This document shows, one piece after another, positions 48,027 to 56,442 of a stretch of DNA of 64,000 nucleotides. The translations under genes were made by a program, and so were the position numbers. Position 1 is the first letter of the stretch. Every line of letters begins with the position of its first letter. Origin of the DNA: Mycolicibacterium sp. YH-1 (GTDB lineage Bacteria > Actinomycetota > Actinomycetes > Mycobacteriales > Mycobacteriaceae); contig NZ_CP092915.1 in NCBI RefSeq assembly GCF_022557175.1, forward strand, positions 4,898,001-4,962,000, in the 5' to 3' direction. Under the pieces are notes generated by a model. The model was not told where the DNA came from. It worked only from the letters and a program-made list of their open reading frames with translations, and searched no databases.

Positions 48027-49934
48027 CTACTTGCGTTCTGTCCTGGCGAAGCGAGCTTGGCGGACGATCTCGTCCTGCTCGCCGGCGTCGTACATGTCGT
48101 CGACGAAATCGGCAAAGGAGGCAAGGATGTTGGAACGCCGGATGGTGGCCTTTGGCGTCAACTCCCCTGCCGCCGGTGACAGGGCACGCGGCAGGATCCG
48201 GTAGGTTTTCAGCTGTAGTGGGCGGGCGAGTTCGGAGTTGACCTCGTCGATCCAGCCGGTTAGAGCATCGTCCCGTTCGTGCGGAGTCATCGCTCGCGCC
48301 ACGTCGCTGACGCATAGCAGCACCGCGAGGTACTTCCGACCTTCGCCCACGACGATCGCCTCATCAATGAGCGGGCTCGCCTTTAGCCGTACCTCTATCG
48401 GCTGCGGGCTAACCATCTTGCCACCGCTGGTCTTGAGGACATCCTTCATTCGCCCGATGATCTTCACCTCGCCGTCGCGGTTCAGCTCGACCAGATCGCC
48501 TGTCCGGTACCACCCGTCCTCCATGACGGAGGCTGTCGCCTCAGGATTGCGCCAGTAACCTTTGAACAAGCATGGGCTGCGCAGCTGTAGCTCTCCTTCA
48601 GCAGAGACACGGATGGCCCACCGGGGATCGGGCATGCACTTGCCGATGGTCCCTGGCGCCGGAAACGCACGGTCCCATTGGGCGAGCACGGAGCCACAAG
48701 TTTCAGTCGTACCGAAAAGCTCGCGAAGATCGAGGCCCCACATGTGCCAAAGCGCGGCCACGTCGGGGGTCATGCTTCCGGACGCAGTCCAGCTGACCTT
48801 GATGCGGTCGATGCCGACCGTCGCCCGCAATGGTAGGAACACGCTTTTCATGCAGAAGCCGTAAAGCGCGTTGAGGTGCTTCGGCACCTGACGCCCCCGC
48901 CAGCGTAGAACGCTGATCCTTCGGGCGACCCTCATTGCAATCGAATATGCAAAGCGGAAGGCTCTCCCAGACTCGGAAAGCGCCTGCAGCATTTCGCTGG
49001 CGAGCTTCTCGTGCATCCTCGGCGGCCATACGACAGCAGTTGGCCGCACCCCGATGAGCGCTTCGCGACGCTGATCCATGGTGCAGTACGTGACGACGAG
49101 CCTCGTCATTATCGGCGCGAAGACTCCGATCAGCGCCGGCGCGACGTGTGATAGTCCGAGGAATCCAACGAGATCGTGCCTAGTCCTGCCGATCTCGGGG
49201 TAGGACATGGCGAAAGCAAGCACCGAGTACTGGAGTGTGCGGTGTGTGTGCATCACACCCTTTGGGGCGCCCGTAGAGCCTGACGTATAAAACAGCGCAG
49301 CCAGCTGGTCGATGTCGCCGGCTTCGACAAGAACGGTAAACAACTCCGGCTCCGCCAGGGCTCGCGCCCTACCGACAGCACGCAATGACGCCCAATGCAC
49401 CGCCTTCACGGTCGGAGGCAGGTCCGCTGGTTCGGTATCGAACCCGATGGTCGCACACAAGTGCGGCAGCCCGGGGGCGGCCGCTGCCACCTTGGCGATG
49501 TCAGACGCACTCTCGGCGAAAATAGCTGTTGCCCCGCTACTTTCGAGCGCTTGCTCAACCTCGGCGCCTGAGCTTGTGGGATAGACTCCAACAGGGACGC
49601 CGCCCATGCTCAGGATCGCGAGGGCCGCCACTACCCACTCCCGGCGGGTAGAGGACATGATGGCCACCCGGTCGCCCGGCGCCACCCCGAGATTATGGAG
49701 GCCCAGTGTGGTCTCCCGCACTTCGTCTAGGTACTCGCTCCAACTGGTCGGGCGGGCAGCACCACCTGCCCAACTGCAGAAAGCGACCGTGTCCGGCTCG
49801 CGCTCGGCGCGGTCGCACAACATCTGCGCGAAGGTGCGATGCACCGCCTCGAACCCTGACACGCTGTGCAACACGGGGATCCCGTCCTTGCCGCAACCAG
49901 GCGAACTCGTGGAAACAACTCTCTCCATCTCCAT
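48027..49934 (-). CDS. Long-chain acyl-CoA synthetase-type AMP-dependent ligase (right paralogue)
   Basis: CoA ligase of 635 residues, paralogue of 33672-35564. It has YTSGSTGAPKGVMHTHRTLQ, LFGTTETCGSVLAQWDRAF, WYRTGDLVELNRDGEVKIIG and LKTSGGKMVSPQPIEVRL, so all catalytic elements are kept. The two differ mainly at the N-terminus and in the C-terminal domain, which suggests different substrate preference. It starts two bases after the stop of the substrate-binding protein gene and is followed by the creatininase. The ATG two codons later is an alternative start. Confidence 0.9.
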   Translation of the reverse strand: MEMERVVSTSSPGCGKDGIPVLHSVSGFEAVHRTFAQMLCDRAEREPDTVAFCSWAGGAARPTSWSEYLDEVRETTLGLHNLGVAPGDRVAIMSSTRREWVVAALAILSMGGVPVGVYPTSSGAEVEQALESSGATAIFAESASDIAKVAAAAPGLPHLCATIGFDTEPADLPPTVKAVHWASLRAVGRARALAEPELFTVLVEAGDIDQLAALFYTSGSTGAPKGVMHTHRTLQYSVLAFAMSYPEIGRTRHDLVGFLGLSHVAPALIGVFAPIMTRLVVTYCTMDQRREALIGVRPTAVVWPPRMHEKLASEMLQALSESGRAFRFAYSIAMRVARRISVLRWRGRQVPKHLNALYGFCMKSVFLPLRATVGIDRIKVSWTASGSMTPDVAALWHMWGLDLRELFGTTETCGSVLAQWDRAFPAPGTIGKCMPDPRWAIRVSAEGELQLRSPCLFKGYWRNPEATASVMEDGWYRTGDLVELNRDGEVKIIGRMKDVLKTSGGKMVSPQPIEVRLKASPLIDEAIVVGEGRKYLAVLLCVSDVARAMTPHERDDALTGWIDEVNSELARPLQLKTYRILPRALSPAAGELTPKATIRRSNILASFADFVDDMYDAGEQDEIVRQARFARTERK

Positions 49935-49936
49935 GG

Positions 49937-51211
49937 TCAGCCCAATTCCTCAGCCAGATCGCTAATCTCGACGCCCGTGTAGCGCTTGACTACCTGCCAC
50001 TTCCCGTCGACCACCTGGTAAACACCGTAGTCGGGTGCTGCCGTGTTCGTCGAGCTGAAATCGACTGGGCCACTGGCACCTTGATAGTCGATCCTCTCAT
50101 TCTTGGCCAATAGTTCAAGGCCTTCATCCAGGGAGAACACCGGCGTGCCACCGGAATCAGTCACGTTGTGAAGATTGTCGGCAATCGCTGTGCCTGTGGC
50201 CGCGCCACCGGCCGCCATCGCCAAGAGTCCCGAAACGATCGCATCGTAGGCCATCGCAGCCGTCGGCTGCTGAGCGATGGCCATGCCCTTCTCTTCGCCA
50301 TACTCCTCGATCAACACATCACGCATCCCCGCGACGGCCGGTGAGTCTGCTGCGAAAGCGGACTGCCCGTAAGCACCTTCAAGGTATTGGGCACCGACCT
50401 CGTTGAGCAGCACGGGGTAGGTCAACTCGGCGATAAACGACCATTTGCCAGGAATTCCCAGCCGCGCCCACTCGCGCACGATCGGTATCGCGGGCTCGAC
50501 GGAGCCGGCGAGGAACACCATATCGGGCTTGGGCTCAAAGGCACTGCGAACCTCCGGCAGGTAGGAGCTCTGCCCCCCGTTGTACGCCACCTTTGCCACC
50601 ACCGTGCCACCAAGCTTCGTGTAGTAGTCCTCCAACCAGCTCGACGTGCTTCGCGCCGAGTCGGAGTTCTCGTAGAGTATCGACAGCGTCTTGAAACCGT
50701 TGTCCCAGATGTTCTTTGCGACCGCCAGCCCATCGAAGGTATCCGGGCCGATTGTACGAAAGGTATAGGGGTTGGCCTGGTCGTCGTACTCCACGATGCC
50801 CGCATACGGCGATGCGATAGCAACCTCGCTGCGTTCTGCCTGACTGAGCGTCGCCATGAACGTCGAGGAGGTCGGACCCACGATGAATTGCGCGTTGTCT
50901 TTGTTGATGAGCTTGGTGACTGCGCGGACTCCATCCTCGGCGTTGAACTTCTCGTCCTCGCTGACCACCTCGAACGTGATCCCGTTGATGCCGCCGCGTT
51001 CGTTGACATGGTTCACCACTGCTCGGGTGATCGAATCGACAGCCCCGCCGAAGACGGCCGCCTCGCCCGATAGCGGCGCGGCCACACCGATCACGGAGGT
51101 TCCGTCGGAGGCCCCTCCACCGTTGTTACCGCAACCTGTGAGCACCGCCCCGGTCGCCATAACGACGCACGCAACTGCCACCTTGTGCGTTGTTGCTCTG
51201 AAAATTGTCAT
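49937..51211 (-). CDS. ABC transporter substrate-binding lipoprotein (LivK/amide type)
   Basis: Type I periplasmic-binding-protein fold of 424 residues. The N-terminal signal ends in a lipobox LTGC with Cys27 as the lipidated residue, followed by a Gly/Asn linker. Family marks: IGVAAPLSGEAAVFGGAVDS, NERGGINGITFEVVSEDEKF and the central FIVGPTSSTFMATLSQAERS. It captures the transported compound outside the membrane; Liv-type receptors take branched amino acids, amides, or aromatic and fatty carboxylates. AGGAGATC precedes the ATG. It follows the four other transporter genes. Confidence 0.92.
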   Translation of the reverse strand: MTIFRATTHKVAVACVVMATGAVLTGCGNNGGGASDGTSVIGVAAPLSGEAAVFGGAVDSITRAVVNHVNERGGINGITFEVVSEDEKFNAEDGVRAVTKLINKDNAQFIVGPTSSTFMATLSQAERSEVAIASPYAGIVEYDDQANPYTFRTIGPDTFDGLAVAKNIWDNGFKTLSILYENSDSARSTSSWLEDYYTKLGGTVVAKVAYNGGQSSYLPEVRSAFEPKPDMVFLAGSVEPAIPIVREWARLGIPGKWSFIAELTYPVLLNEVGAQYLEGAYGQSAFAADSPAVAGMRDVLIEEYGEEKGMAIAQQPTAAMAYDAIVSGLLAMAAGGAATGTAIADNLHNVTDSGGTPVFSLDEGLELLAKNERIDYQGASGPVDFSSTNTAAPDYGVYQVVDGKWQVVKRYTGVEISDLAEELG

Positions 51212-51324
51212 AGTTCAGATCTCCTAAATGGCATTTGCGTTGGGCTGGTGGATCTTTCCTTGCTGAAGCTGGGTGAGCCAGACCTGCAACTAGCTCTACG
51301 CGTGCGGGTGAGCATGCGTGGCAC

Positions 51325-52044
51325 CTATGCCTGTGAGATTCGAGCACCCAGGAACATCTCGGCGAAGCCTGGATCGGCGAGCAGTTGCGGCCCGTTTGCC
51401 TCGTGATGGACCTGGCCGGATTCCATGAGAAATACGCGTCCGCACAGCGGCAGGATTTGACTGGGATGCTCCTCAATGACCCATAGGACGCCGGTCCCGC
51501 TGCGTTCGATGACACAGATCTGCTCGATGAGCGAATCGACAATCTGGGGTGCTAGGCCGGTAGTCGGTTCGTCGAGGATCAAGAGCCTTGGCCGCATGAG
51601 CAGTGAGGAGGCGATCGCGAGCTGCTGGCGTTGCCCGCCTGAAAGCGTTCCAGCTCGCTGCTTCCGGCGCTCGGCTAGGATCGGGAACAGTTCCAAAACC
51701 TCAGCCATGCGATCATGAGGTAGTCGCATCGCGCGGGTCACAACTTCCAGATTGTCTTCGACTGAGAGTGCGCCAAAGACGTTTCGTAACTGAGGCGTAT
51801 AGCCAAGTCCACCGCGGGCCCGCTCGCGAGGGGACATCCCGTCGAGTGTCTCTCCATCGAGTTTGACGCTCCCACTGCGCGCATCCACAACCCCGGCGAT
51901 GGTCTGCACGAGGGTCGTCTTGCCGGCGCCATTAGGGCCGATGATGGCTGTGATGGCCCCTTCGTCAGCAGCAAGTGAAATACCACGGATGATGTTGTTT
52001 CGACCGTAGCCGCTGGTCAGGTTCTCGACGTCAAGTAGTGGCAC
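51325..52044 (-). CDS. livF: Branched-chain-type ABC transporter ATPase
   Basis: A 239-residue ATPase. Walker A is GPNGAGKTT (36-44), the signature is LSGGQRQQLAIA, Walker B is RLLILDEPT, and the switch His is in EEHPSQIL. LivF grouping follows from length and order. It overlaps livG by 14 bases; 113 bases without a gene separate it from the binding-protein gene. The symbol denotes family, not proven leucine transport. Confidence 0.9.
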   Translation of the reverse strand: MPLLDVENLTSGYGRNNIIRGISLAADEGAITAIIGPNGAGKTTLVQTIAGVVDARSGSVKLDGETLDGMSPRERARGGLGYTPQLRNVFGALSVEDNLEVVTRAMRLPHDRMAEVLELFPILAERRKQRAGTLSGGQRQQLAIASSLLMRPRLLILDEPTTGLAPQIVDSLIEQICVIERSGTGVLWVIEEHPSQILPLCGRVFLMESGQVHHEANGPQLLADPGFAEMFLGARISQA

Positions 52045-52816
52045 GGCGGACTCCCAAATAGGTTTCGATCACTAGGGGGTCTCGGATGACCTCCGCCGGT
52101 GGACCGTTGGCGATGACATGACCGTCGTGCATGACGTACAGCGCATCGGAGATCGCGTTGATGAAGGACATGTTGTGCTCGATGACGAGCACCGTCACGT
52201 CCTCGGCGTCGCGGAGTTGACGCACGGTCTTCGATAGACGGTGCTGATCGTCGGGGTTGAGCCCCGAGGAAGGTTCATCGAGCATCAACAGCGACGGCGG
52301 TTCCATGAGCAGACGGGCGATCTGGAGCAGGCGCCCCTGGCCGATCGACAGATCCCCCGCCCGGGTGTTGGCCAGTTCGGCCAACCCCATGCGATCAAGC
52401 AGTTTCCATGCACGGTCGACCAACACCTGTTCACTCGCTGACACCTTGCGCGGCGAGGTGAATAGCTGCGATAGTCGCTCGCCTGGCACTGTGCGCGCGG
52501 CGGTGAGCAGATTCTGCATGACCGACATGCCAGTGAAATCCGCTGTGTTCTGAAATGTGCGCTTCAGACCCATCCGCGCAAGTTGATACGTCGGAGCACC
52601 CGTGACGATGCGACCGTTGAACACCACTGTTCCAGCATCTGGCTTGAGGAAACCGGACACCGCGTTGAACAGCGTCGTCTTACCAGAGCCGTTTGGCCCG
52701 ATGAGACCGGTGACTTTGCTCCGTCCAACCGCCATATTGACACCATCGAGTGCTCGGAGCTGACCAAAACTCTTCACGACGCCGCGCACTTCGAGTAACG
52801 GATCTGCTGCGTCCAT
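52031..52816 (-). CDS. livG: Branched-chain-type ABC transporter ATPase
   Basis: A 261-residue ATPase. Walker A is GPNGSGKTT, the signature is LSIGQGRLLQIARLL (variant LSxGQ), and Walker B is SLLMLDEPSSGLNP. A GMSVMQNLLTAAR segment typical of LivG precedes the signature. The ATG at 52816 is favoured over GTG 52819 by AGGAGG six bases upstream. It overlaps the livM stop by one base. Confidence 0.9.
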   Translation of the reverse strand: MDAADPLLEVRGVVKSFGQLRALDGVNMAVGRSKVTGLIGPNGSGKTTLFNAVSGFLKPDAGTVVFNGRIVTGAPTYQLARMGLKRTFQNTADFTGMSVMQNLLTAARTVPGERLSQLFTSPRKVSASEQVLVDRAWKLLDRMGLAELANTRAGDLSIGQGRLLQIARLLMEPPSLLMLDEPSSGLNPDDQHRLSKTVRQLRDAEDVTVLVIEHNMSFINAISDALYVMHDGHVIANGPPAEVIRDPLVIETYLGVRRATT

Positions 52817-53805
52817 CACCGACCTCCTGCCGTAGAAGCGGCCAGCACAGCAGGTGCCACGAAGGCTGTGCCGGGCGACGGGTAGATGGCCAGTCGGGGC
52901 TTAAAGAGGCCTCCCGGCCAGAAAAGCAGGATCACGATGAGGACCAAACCCTGTAGCGCGTCCTGAAGACTGGCCATCAGCTCCGACGAAATGAAGCCCA
53001 CCTGAACGTATGTGAGGCCTTCGCGCAGCCCCAGCAGAACGACCGCACCAAGGACCGCACCGGCATTGCTGCCCATTCCGCCGATGATCAGAGCAATGAA
53101 GACCGTGAACGTGATGTTCACGTTGAAGAATGCCGGAGTGAGGATCGACAGGTACCACACGTACATGACCCCGGCCAGGCCCATGAAGAACGCGGCAAAA
53201 ACAAACGCCTTGAGCTTCACGGCGTAGACGTTCACCCCCAGCGAACGTGCAACCGCTTCGTTTTGGTTGATTGCGAGCAGGCTTCGGCCGAACGCCGACC
53301 GCGTGACACGCCGGAAGAGGAGGAAGGTCACACCCAGGACGGCCACAACAATCGCTGCAATGAACAACCCCTGCGCTCGCCCCGGGATGAAATCAACGCT
53401 CGGCACCGGCGCGTCGAGTAGCCCGCGCGCTCCATTAGCGATCGCCGGCTGGTTGATGAACAGCTGACGAGTCATCTCGGCAAGCGCAAGCGCGACCACA
53501 GCCAGGTAGTCACCACCAACCCTCAGCAGGCCGCTTCCGACAATGAGTGCGAGCAGCGCTGATGCAAGACCACCGATGATTGCCCCAGACCACCACGGTA
53601 AGCCCAGTCCGAGAATATATGTGTATGAACCAGTTTGAGCCGGCATGACAGTCAGCGCGTAGGCGTAGGCTCCGACACCGAAAAACGCCGCGACACCGAA
53701 GTTCACCATCCCGCCAACGCCGAACTGGAGGTTCAACGCTAGGGCTGCGACGGCGTAGATCCCCATAAGAGTGATCAGTCCGCCAAGAATCAGCAGAGTA
53801 CTCAT
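52816..53805 (-). CDS. livM: Branched-chain-type ABC transporter permease
   Basis: Integral membrane permease of 329 residues with about nine helices. The LivM motif LNLQFGVGGMVNFGVAAFFGVG is near residue 24, and SLGVNVYAVKLKAFVFAAFF is the ATPase-contacting EAA-like loop. ATG overlaps the livH stop (ATGA). It pairs with LivH to form the translocation path. Confidence 0.92.
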   Translation of the reverse strand: MSTLLILGGLITLMGIYAVAALALNLQFGVGGMVNFGVAAFFGVGAYAYALTVMPAQTGSYTYILGLGLPWWSGAIIGGLASALLALIVGSGLLRVGGDYLAVVALALAEMTRQLFINQPAIANGARGLLDAPVPSVDFIPGRAQGLFIAAIVVAVLGVTFLLFRRVTRSAFGRSLLAINQNEAVARSLGVNVYAVKLKAFVFAAFFMGLAGVMYVWYLSILTPAFFNVNITFTVFIALIIGGMGSNAGAVLGAVVLLGLREGLTYVQVGFISSELMASLQDALQGLVLIVILLFWPGGLFKPRLAIYPSPGTAFVAPAVLAASTAGGR

Positions 53806-54692
53806 GCGACGCGCTCCTTCGGACCGCTGAAGAGGCCCTCAGGCCGAAAGAAGACGACCAATGCGATGACCGCGAACACCACCATCTGGGTGTATTCGGA
53901 CGGGATGACGAGGGTTGCGAGACTTGATGTGAGACCAACCAGGACGGCTGCGAGCATCACGCCATAGATGCTGCCGAGTCCACCGATAATGGCCGCGGCG
54001 GAGATGATCAGCACCTGATCCCAGCCGAGCTCAGGGTAGATGCGTGCGGTAAAGGCAATGAGCGTTCCCGCCAGCGCAGCCAACGCGCTCGCGACCGCCC
54101 ATGTGACGTACTGCAGATAGGAGGTGTTGACACCGCGAATCTGAGCCAGCTCCTGGTTGTTGGCCATCGCGCGCAATGCCCGGCCGCTGTAGGAGTTCGA
54201 CAGCCAAAAGTGCAGTGCCACAACCACCAGAGTCGCGATGCCGATGACAGCGATCTGATCAACGCTGGCCACTGCGGTCTCACCGATGCGCAAGGTCTCT
54301 TGCAGAGGTACGTTGAGCGTCTTCACCCCGTACCCGGTGAACACCTCGACCATTGCGTGAATGAAGAACGCAAGACCGACTGATGCGATCATGGGGATAT
54401 GGTGCGGACGTCCGCGCATCGGCCAGAAGATGAGCCGAGCCGATACGACGCCCGCCACCGTCGTGACCACGATCGCCGCGAGACAGGAGGCTACCCAGTG
54501 CATCCCCAGCAGCACATTGAAGCCGTACGCACTGAACCCGCTGAGGACGATGAGTTGGGGATGCGCGATATTGAGGAAGCCCTCCACCCGGCGCACGAGT
54601 TCGAAGCCCACCGTGGCCAGCAACAGAACCGCACCGCTGACCAGGCCAGCAGCAACGACGACTAGCACGAATCCCCCTTCATGCCCTTGCAC
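53802..54692 (-). CDS. livH: Branched-chain-type ABC transporter permease
   Basis: Integral membrane permease of up to 296 residues. Typical LivH segments are VEGFLNIAHPQLIVLSGFSA and RALRAMANNQELAQIRGVNT. The start is uncertain: GTG 54692 gives the full length, but GTG 54668 has a better ribosome site (AAGGGGG) and a family-like N-terminus. It is the first transporter gene after the right crotonase; the 97 bases between hold no gene. Confidence 0.88.
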   Translation of the reverse strand: MQGHEGGFVLVVVAAGLVSGAVLLLATVGFELVRRVEGFLNIAHPQLIVLSGFSAYGFNVLLGMHWVASCLAAIVVTTVAGVVSARLIFWPMRGRPHHIPMIASVGLAFFIHAMVEVFTGYGVKTLNVPLQETLRIGETAVASVDQIAVIGIATLVVVALHFWLSNSYSGRALRAMANNQELAQIRGVNTSYLQYVTWAVASALAALAGTLIAFTARIYPELGWDQVLIISAAAIIGGLGSIYGVMLAAVLVGLTSSLATLVIPSEYTQMVVFAVIALVVFFRPEGLFSGPKERVA

Positions 54693-54789
54693 GCCGAGAT
54701 CTATTGCTGTTACCGCACTCTCGCAGGCAACGGGAGGCTGGATCGTCGAAGTTCCGGGCGCCCTTGCCGATTTCAGGTTCTGTCATGAT

Positions 54790-55656
54790 TCACCGTGCAA
54801 CTTCTTGCGTTGCCGGAGAGCTAGGGACGAGGTGGCCATCGCCACGTGCAGAGGGGAATTCGGCCGGCCGACCCTCGCGGAAGGCTTGTCGGGCCTCGCG
54901 GTAGTCCGCGCTCGCGAAACCTAGGGTCTCCAACGCCGCGGACAACTCCTGCTGAGGAAGGGCATTGGTCAGCCAACCTGAGTTCAGCGATCGCTTTGTC
55001 CAGCGGATTGCCTGCTGTGAGCCCTGCGCAAGATCGTCGGCGATCGCCAAGGCGCGATCGAGCACCGCCTCCTTCGGCTCGGTGACGCTCACCAGACCCA
55101 TACGCTCAGCCTCAGCGCCAGTCAGGCTTGCTGAAGTTAGTTGGTAATACTTAGCTTTGGCCATGCCGACGAGCAGCGGCCAAATCAGGGAGGAGTGGTC
55201 GCCCGCGACCACTCCTACACGAGTGTGGCCGTCCCGAAGCAAAGCGTCCTCAGCAGCGACACTGATGTCCGCGAGCAACGCCATTGACAGACCCCAGCCC
55301 ACCGCGGGCCCGTTGATCGCCGAGATGAGGGGCTTATCCATGTTCAGGAGCGCCGTGATCCGTCGCCGCTCACCCTCCATGAGCGCGATCGCGTCATCCA
55401 GGGTGGGGTCTGGTTGGCTCACATCCATGCCTGTGCAGAACCCGCGGCCGGCGCCAGTGATAACAGCGACCCGCGTTTGGGGGTCACGGTCGACATCAAG
55501 CCAAATTTCGGTCATATGCTCGAACATCGGCATCGTGAGGGAGTTCAGTCGCTCGGGACGATTGAGGGTGATGAGGAGTACCCCGTTTGGTTTGCGCTCG
55601 ATCAAGATCTCCTTCGGGTAGCGGCTAAAGACGTCATCCGCGGCCAGTGTGTTCAT
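54790..55656 (-). CDS. Crotonase-fold protein lacking both hydratase glutamates (right paralogue)
   Basis: A 288-residue paralogue of 36390-37253, roughly 85% identical by eye. It keeps [40 protein letters not shown] and [20 protein letters not shown], so the same two catalytic Glu positions are replaced in both copies. This shared pattern in two diverged genes argues for a selected, non-hydratase activity. AGGAGAAGCGCG precedes the ATG, as in the left copy (AGGAGATGCGCG). Its ATG overlaps the stop of the LLM remnant. Confidence 0.87.
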   Translation of the reverse strand: MNTLAADDVFSRYPKEILIERKPNGVLLITLNRPERLNSLTMPMFEHMTEIWLDVDRDPQTRVAVITGAGRGFCTGMDVSQPDPTLDDAIALMEGERRRITALLNMDKPLISAINGPAVGWGLSMALLADISVAAEDALLRDGHTRVGVVAGDHSSLIWPLLVGMAKAKYYQLTSASLTGAEAERMGLVSVTEPKEAVLDRALAIADDLAQGSQQAIRWTKRSLNSGWLTNALPQQELSAALETLGFASADYREARQAFREGRPAEFPSARGDGHLVPSSPATQEVAR

Positions 55657-55864
55657 CGCGCTTCTCCTACCTCGACACAATTTTCGGTTGTTTCCTGCTG
55701 GGACACTGCTTTCGAACGCTTCGAACTCGACGTAGCAGGCGGCCGCTCGGCGCGAACACCATCCAGAATCGCCGCTGAGGTGCGCCCCGGTAACGGCGCT
55801 CATGCGTATGCGCTGGTGTCGTCTCGACTTCGCCCATATAGGTGAATCGCCCGTCGCATCCCAT
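55653..55864 (-). pseudogene. LLM monooxygenase remnant, interior deleted
   Basis: Read leftward it starts RFTYMGEVETTPAHTHERRY, matching residues 2-22 of the intact LLM enzyme (RFIFMSEGETLPGHTHEHRY). It then jumps to AILDGVRAERPPA and, after a frameshift, YVEFEAFESSV, matching the intact C-terminus (AVLTDIRAARPAHYAELESF). It finishes VGEAR-stop against VGDAR-stop, still overlapping the crotonase ATG. About 340 residues are missing. Confidence 0.8.
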
Positions 55865-55885
55865 CGGCCTCTGTGAATGCGCATT

Positions 55886-55914
55886 AACCTATGGCCCGAG
55901 TGTGATCCTGTCAA
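55886..55914 (-). promoter_or_regulatory. Promoter of the right catabolic operon
   Basis: Minus-strand TTGACA, 17-base spacer, TAGGTT(A), homologous to 38484-38513. With the LLM reading frame dead, transcripts from here would serve the crotonase, Liv, ligase and creatininase genes. Confidence 0.55.
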
Positions 55915-56050
55915 CACTTTCTGTAGAACCACGGGCATTTCCGTGGGTTTCACCTGCATACCGTTGCGCAGCGCCACAGGTGGAACCGCCTGTCCATCGG
56001 ATTAAGGGCCCCAAATGGCACCCGTAGGCGGCCGATCCAACCTTTTGTGG

Positions 56051-56066
56051 ATTAATGCTCGTTAAT
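56051..56066. promoter_or_regulatory. Palindromic operator, site 4
   Basis: ATTAATG-CT-CGTTAAT: 6 of 7 arm positions pair. It lies about 187 bases upstream of the LLM remnant start, against about 197 bases for site 1 and the intact LLM gene. The following stretch 56067-56442 holds no recognised gene and contains the right island edge. Confidence 0.5.
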
Positions 56067-56442
56067 AACGACACACGCGCTGATCACCGCGGATGCGCGT
56101 TATGCCTTTAGCCGGCGTGCCCACGCTCTCCTGACCACACAGACCGCAGCCCAATGCGACCGCGGGTACGGCAACCCACGCTGAACTGGCTGAGTGTCAA
56201 CGAGTTTGGCACACCATTCGACGCCGTGATCCTGGCCCTTTACACCATCGCAGGCCGCATCCTCAACTGGTCCCATTGGCTCGACTGTGTGGTGCCGTGG
56301 CGCTTCCGCCGTCCCGGCATGCGGTACCGCCGTCACCGATGCGCCGGCTATGCGAACCGCGCGCACGGCGACCGTCAGCTAAGAGGACGGGACCAGATCC
56401 CCGCTACCATCGACGCCGGCCTGGCCCCTAGGTCCTGTCGCG

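Larger units (their letters stand above)
29141..56442. mobile_element. Candidate genomic island (catabolic), no integrase seen
   Basis: This 27-kb block lies between two same-strand copies of the end of the FAD hydroxylase gene. Its start is visibly more A/T-rich than the flanks (for example 29140-29220), it contains several decayed genes and its own regulators, and it carries two diverged copies of one catabolic operon. The flanking chromosome reads as continuous if the block is removed. No recombinase, transposase, tRNA or conjugation gene was found inside, so the mechanism of arrival is unknown; homologous recombination is also possible. Confidence 0.55.

Noticed and set aside
29141..56442. 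Search for integrase, transposase, tRNA or att core at the island edges
   Set aside because: None could be recognised; the island call rests only on the gene-end duplication, decay and gene content.
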